Assembly (NCBI GenBank): GCA_024511395.1
Contig: JANELJ010000006.1
Location: forward strand, 1 to 18,228
DNA from: Gammaproteobacteria bacterium
GTDB lineage: Bacteria > Pseudomonadota > Gammaproteobacteria > GRL18
Length of the DNA: 18,228 bases
Direction: 5' to 3'
The notes below the pieces were generated by a model. It was not told the DNA's origin. It worked only from the letters and a program-made list of their open reading frames with translations, and did not search any database. Positions 14,807 through 18,228 of this stretch are shown here, in pieces; position 1 is the first letter of the stretch, and each line of letters opens with the position of its first letter. Made by a program: the position numbers and the translations under genes.

Positions 14807-17164
14807 ATGAGTCAAAAAAGCGGTAAATCCGATCCTTTTGCAAAACGCGAAGCACAAAAATACGAAAACCCAATTCCAAGTCGGGAATATATTCTTGACC
14901 TGCTGGCTGAACAGCCGCATCCTATCAATCGATTCCAGATTGAAAAGATACTGAAACTGGACGATCCCGATCAGAAAGAAGGCCTGCGCCGTCGCCTGAG
15001 AGCGATGGAGCGTGACGGCCAGCTGTATTTCAATAAACGTAAATGCTATGAAATTATCTCTGATCAGGAATTATTAGAAGGTATTGTCTCAGCTCACCCG
15101 GATGGCTTCGGCTTTGTTCTGGCAGAAGATGGCGGCGGTGATTTATTTCTCGGTATGCGTGATATGCGTACCGTCTTTCACGGTGACCGGGTGCAGGTGC
15201 GTCTGGTGGGCGTGGACACAAAAGGCCGTCGAGAAGGCGCCCTGGTTAAAATACTGGAACATAATACCAAAACCGTTGTAGGCCAGCTCGAAGAGCGTGA
15301 TGCCGTACTGATGGTGGTACCGGATCACAAGTGCATTAACCACGATGTGATCATTGCCGATGAACATACCTATGGCGCGGAAACTGGTCAGATGGTGATG
15401 GTGGAAATTCTGCAGTATCCCACTCGTTTTCATCGTGCTAAAGGCCGTATTATTCAGAACTTGGGCGATCACTTGGCCCCAGGTCAGGAAATTGATGTCG
15501 CTATTCGCAGTTATGCCATTCCCCATGAATGGCCTATTATGCTCGAATCAGAAATTCAGGAGCTGTCTCCATCGGTTCCGGAAGAAAGCAAGCAGGGCAG
15601 GGAAGACTTACGGGAACTGCCGCTACTGACCATTGACGGTGAAGATGCCAAAGACTTCGATGATGCTGTGCATTGTGAACGTCTGGGTGACGGCTGGCGT
15701 TTATGGGTAGCAATTGCTGACGTGTCCTCCTATGTTGAACGGGGCACGGCTCTGGATGGTGAAGCCAAGCGCCGGGGCACCTCTGTGTATTTCCCGGGCA
15801 GGGTAGTACCCATGCTGCCGGAAGTGCTGTCTAATGGTCTGTGTTCCTTAAATCCTGATGTGGATCGTCTGTGTATGGTTTGTGTCATGGATATTGCCGC
15901 CAGTGGTGAAATCAGTTCCTATCGTTTTACCGAAGGTCTGATGCGTTCCCATGCCCGTCTGACTTATGATCAGGTAGCAGCCATGGTCATTGACAGTGAT
16001 GCCCAGTTAAGTGAGCAGTTTTCTGATGTGCTGCCTCACCTGCATGAGCTTTATCAGTTATTCCAGGTACTGCTGAAAAAGCGGGCTGAACGCGGCGCCA
16101 TCGATTTTGAAACCGAAGAAACCCGTATTGTCTTTGGTGAGCACAAGAAAATTGAAAAAATCTGTCCAGTCTATCGTAATGAAGCTCATAAGATGATTGA
16201 GGAATGCATGTTGGCGGCTAATGTCAGTGCTGCGGACTTCCTGCTTAAAAACAAGATCCCGGCTCTGTACCGTAATCACAAAGGACCTACTGAAGAAAAA
16301 CTTAAGTCCTTAAGAGATTATCTGGCACCGTTGGGTCTGAAACTGGAAGGCGGAGGTGAACCGCAGGCAAGGGACTTTTCTAAACTGCTGAATGAAATTA
16401 AGGAGCGGATTGACTTTCCGGTACTGCAGACGGTGATGCTGCGTAGTCTGTCTCAGGCCGTATATGAAGAACAGAATGTCGGTCACTTTGGCCTGGCCTT
16501 TGATGCTTATGCTCACTTTACCTCGCCTATTCGCCGTTATCCTGATCTGCTGGTGCATCGTGCCATCCGGCACATTGTGCAGGGCAGGAAGGTATCTGAA
16601 TACAGTTACACTAATGAACAGATGGCCGAACTGGGTCAGCACTGTTCTGTCACAGAACGCCGTGCCGATGATGCCACACGTGATGCCACGGACTGGCTGA
16701 AATGTGAATACATGATGGACAAGGTCGGGGAAGAGTTTGAAGGCATTATCAGTGCTGTAACCGGTTTTGGCCTTTTTGTACTGCTGGATGATATTCATGT
16801 AGAAGGACTGATACATATTACCGCCCTGAAAGATGACTATTACCATTTTGACCAGCCCAATCACAAGATGAAGGGTGAACGCACCGGTAAAACCTGGCAG
16901 CTGGGTGATAAGATCAGCATCCGCGTGGCTTCGGTCAGTCTAGATGAACGCAAAATTGATTTTGTATTGCAAAACAGCGGTAAGGATATTAGTAGCCGTA
17001 AGCTAGGAAAAAGTAAGCCCCAGAAAGGCCGTTCCAGACCACCACGTAAAGATAAAGCTCAGGAACATAAACCTCAGGAGCAAAAAAAGGCTGAGCCGGC
17101 TACTACAGAACAACAGCCGAAGAAAAAGAAAAAAGTTAACAGAAGGCGTCGATGGATCAAATAA
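14807..17164 (+). CDS. rnr: Ribonuclease R (3'-5' exoribonuclease)
   Basis: RNase R is a processive RNB-family exonuclease that degrades structured RNA, including rRNA fragments and tmRNA-tagged messages. The 785-residue protein has an N-terminal winged-helix segment (about 25-85), two cold-shock/OB folds (about 90-260), and the RNB catalytic domain. The last opens with LLTIDGEDAKDFDDAV, its metal-binding Asp residues lying in 277-287, and includes HFTSPIRRYPDLLVHR. An S1 domain starts near residue 643 (EEFEGIISAVTGFGLFV). A Lys/Arg-rich tail of some 65 residues, typical of RNase R, ends RRRRWIK. AAGGA lies about 7 bases before the ATG. The 3' end overlaps rlmB by 13 bp, suggesting coupled expression as in the E. 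coli rnr-rlmB pair. Confidence 0.97.
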   Translation: MSQKSGKSDPFAKREAQKYENPIPSREYILDLLAEQPHPINRFQIEKILKLDDPDQKEGLRRRLRAMERDGQLYFNKRKCYEIISDQELLEGIVSAHPDGFGFVLAEDGGGDLFLGMRDMRTVFHGDRVQVRLVGVDTKGRREGALVKILEHNTKTVVGQLEERDAVLMVVPDHKCINHDVIIADEHTYGAETGQMVMVEILQYPTRFHRAKGRIIQNLGDHLAPGQEIDVAIRSYAIPHEWPIMLESEIQELSPSVPEESKQGREDLRELPLLTIDGEDAKDFDDAVHCERLGDGWRLWVAIADVSSYVERGTALDGEAKRRGTSVYFPGRVVPMLPEVLSNGLCSLNPDVDRLCMVCVMDIAASGEISSYRFTEGLMRSHARLTYDQVAAMVIDSDAQLSEQFSDVLPHLHELYQLFQVLLKKRAERGAIDFETEETRIVFGEHKKIEKICPVYRNEAHKMIEECMLAANVSAADFLLKNKIPALYRNHKGPTEEKLKSLRDYLAPLGLKLEGGGEPQARDFSKLLNEIKERIDFPVLQTVMLRSLSQAVYEEQNVGHFGLAFDAYAHFTSPIRRYPDLLVHRAIRHIVQGRKVSEYSYTNEQMAELGQHCSVTERRADDATRDATDWLKCEYMMDKVGEEFEGIISAVTGFGLFVLLDDIHVEGLIHITALKDDYYHFDQPNHKMKGERTGKTWQLGDKISIRVASVSLDERKIDFVLQNSGKDISSRKLGKSKPQKGRSRPPRKDKAQEHKPQEQKKAEPATTEQQPKKKKKVNRRRRWIK

Positions 17165-17931
17165 TATTTGGTATCCATGCGGTTAAATCAGCGCTCAACT
17201 ATTTATCAGATAGAGCGCTGTCTGATAAAACATCAGAAAACGATGCAGCGTTAATCACTGCCCTTTATGTTGATCGCAACCGTAAAGACAACCGTATCAA
17301 TGCCATTGTTGAGTTGGCCCGAAAAAAATCTGTTAAAGTTACTTTTGTTGAACGAAAAAAGCTCGATAAACTCTGTCAGGGAAATCACCAGGGTGTCGTT
17401 GCAGAAGGTAATACGCCAAAAGTAAAATCAGAAAGCTACCTCGATGAACTGCTTCAGAGCCTGCAGGAACCACCGTTTCTGTTGATCCTGGACGGCGTTC
17501 AGGATCCGCATAACCTGGGCGCCTGCCTCAGAACGGGCGATGCCGCCGGTGTTCATGCTATTATTGTCCCTAAGGATCGTTCTGTATCACTGACCCCGGT
17601 TGTACGCAAAGTCGCCTGTGGTGCTGATCAGACTGTACCCCTGATTCAGGTCACTAACCTTTCCCGAACGCTGAAATTACTCAAAAACTATCAAATCTGG
17701 ATCATTGGCACCGCCGGTGAAACCGATAGCACCCTTTACAATAGTAACCTGACCGGTCCGCTGGCACTGGTTATGGGTACCGAAGGTAAGGGCATGCGTC
17801 GACTGACACGGGAAAATTGTGATATACTGGTAAAAATCCCCATGTTGGGCAGTGTAGAAAGCCTGAATGTTTCCGTTGCCACCGGAATTACTTTGTACGA
17901 AGCCGTACGACAGCGTAGCGAGACAAAATAA
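17152..17931 (+). CDS. rlmB: 23S rRNA (guanosine-2251-2'-O)-methyltransferase RlmB
   Basis: RlmB is a SPOUT (TrmH-family) methyltransferase that modifies G2251 in the P-loop of 23S rRNA. The N-terminal substrate-binding domain starts IIFGIHAVKSAL. The SPOUT motifs follow: NLGACLRT (121-128) with the catalytic Arg, GTEGKGM (209-215), and IPMLGSVESLNVSVA (229-243) with the knot residues. At 259 residues it is longer than E. coli RlmB (243). The extra residues lie near 18-33 (LSDRALSDKTSENDA), where the DNA holds a strong hairpin. The gene overlaps rnr by 13 bp. Confidence 0.96.
   Translation: MDQIIFGIHAVKSALNYLSDRALSDKTSENDAALITALYVDRNRKDNRINAIVELARKKSVKVTFVERKKLDKLCQGNHQGVVAEGNTPKVKSESYLDELLQSLQEPPFLLILDGVQDPHNLGACLRTGDAAGVHAIIVPKDRSVSLTPVVRKVACGADQTVPLIQVTNLSRTLKLLKNYQIWIIGTAGETDSTLYNSNLTGPLALVMGTEGKGMRRLTRENCDILVKIPMLGSVESLNVSVATGITLYEAVRQRSETK
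17202..17229 (+). repeat. Perfectly framed inverted repeat (hairpin) inside rlmB
   Basis: The arm TTTATCAGA (17202-17210) pairs with TCTGATAAA (17221-17229). Inside, T-G, A-T and G-C extend it to a 12-bp stem with one wobble and a four-base AGCG loop. A second AGCGCT copy at 17190-17195 can pair with AGCGCT at 17214-17219 and compete with this stem. It codes for part of the N-terminal excess in RlmB. No T-tract follows, so it is not a terminator. Confidence 0.6.
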
Positions 17932-17955
17932 CTATCAGGTAATAAGGATTGCAGG

Positions 17956-18225
17956 ATGTTAAAAATAAGAATAGCCGGTTCCGAAGGTGAATTACGCCAG
18001 ATTGCCCATAAACTGGGTACTACCCATATCAAACGTTTCAAACGTGATAATGGCAAAACGGTATTTGCCATGGATGTACAGATTTCGGTAAAGGACTTTC
18101 TTAATAATATGGATTTAAAAACCACCGGTGCCGAGATTGATGATTCTGCCCATGAAAAATGCAACCCCAAAGAGATCCAGGCCGAACTGGAGGATTTATT
18201 ACAGGAAATTTCTGATAATAAATAG
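17956..18225 (+). CDS. Small protein of unknown function
   Basis: I do not recognise this 89-residue protein. It begins MLKIRIAGSEGELRQIAHKL, which looks like a short beta-alpha unit. A basic stretch (HIKRFKRDNGK), a hydrophobic strand (TVFAMDVQI), and an acidic C-terminus predicted helical (KEIQAELEDLLQEI) follow. There is no signal peptide or membrane helix, and one Cys (KCNP). It lies 24 bp after rlmB in the same direction, with AAGGATTGCAGG before the ATG, so it is probably the last gene seen of the rnr-rlmB transcript. Codon use looks like its neighbours. The stop TAG ends three bases before the window edge. Confidence 0.75.
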   Translation: MLKIRIAGSEGELRQIAHKLGTTHIKRFKRDNGKTVFAMDVQISVKDFLNNMDLKTTGAEIDDSAHEKCNPKEIQAELEDLLQEISDNK

Positions 18226-18228
18226 TCC

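Noticed and set aside
15143..15526. 127-codon antisense frame inside rnr
   Set aside because: Same reason: it mirrors coding sequence, and nothing suggests an independent gene.
16310..16864. 184-codon antisense frame inside rnr
   Set aside because: It is fully covered by the conserved RNB/S1 region of RNase R. It has no recognisable motif and no ribosome site.

Overview
The window is a chromosomal housekeeping region from a gammaproteobacterium of moderate to low GC. This rests on gene order and protein similarity. The tsaE-amiB-mutL-miaA-hfq-hflX-hflK-hflC run, a divergent queG, and then purA-rnr-rlmB match the classic enterobacterial-type locus. hisZ and a DUF2065 (YjeT-type) gene sit between hflC and purA, as in many non-enteric Gammaproteobacteria. 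I cannot name a genus. No rRNA, tRNA, CRISPR array, phage or defence genes were seen.

Layout. Positions 1-513 are the end of an IS4-family, IS10-like insertion sequence whose transposase (minus strand, open at the left edge) appears to carry an internal in-frame deletion. Positions 514-616 are AT-rich and empty. At 617-1480 (minus) lies a ketohexokinase-like PfkB sugar kinase broken by one in-frame amber codon. It directly follows queG (1481-2572, minus). From 2667 everything is on the plus strand: tsaE (with an unusual internal insertion), amiB, mutL (with no standard start codon for its conserved N-terminus), miaA, a 333-bp leader, hfq, hflX (TTG start), hflK and hflC. A strong terminator follows at 11908-11940, then a small DUF2065 membrane protein gene, hisZ, purA, rnr, rlmB and a small unrecognised gene that ends three bases before the window does.

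How the genes fit together. Several act on tRNA or rRNA: QueG makes queuosine, TsaE serves t6A formation, MiaA makes i6A37 and RlmB methylates 23S rRNA G2251. RNase R and Hfq handle RNA turnover and small-RNA regulation. HflX is a ribosome-associated GTPase, and HflK/HflC form the SPFH complex that restrains FtsH. MutL does mismatch repair, AmiB splits septal peptidoglycan, and HisZ and PurA belong to histidine and AMP synthesis.

The window is mostly ordinary. I found no new biological system. The parts worth a second look are the decaying left end (deleted transposase, amber-interrupted kinase), the mutL start region, the in-frame insertions in tsaE and rlmB (the latter holding a strong hairpin), and the terminator placed directly in front of a gene with no visible ribosome binding site.
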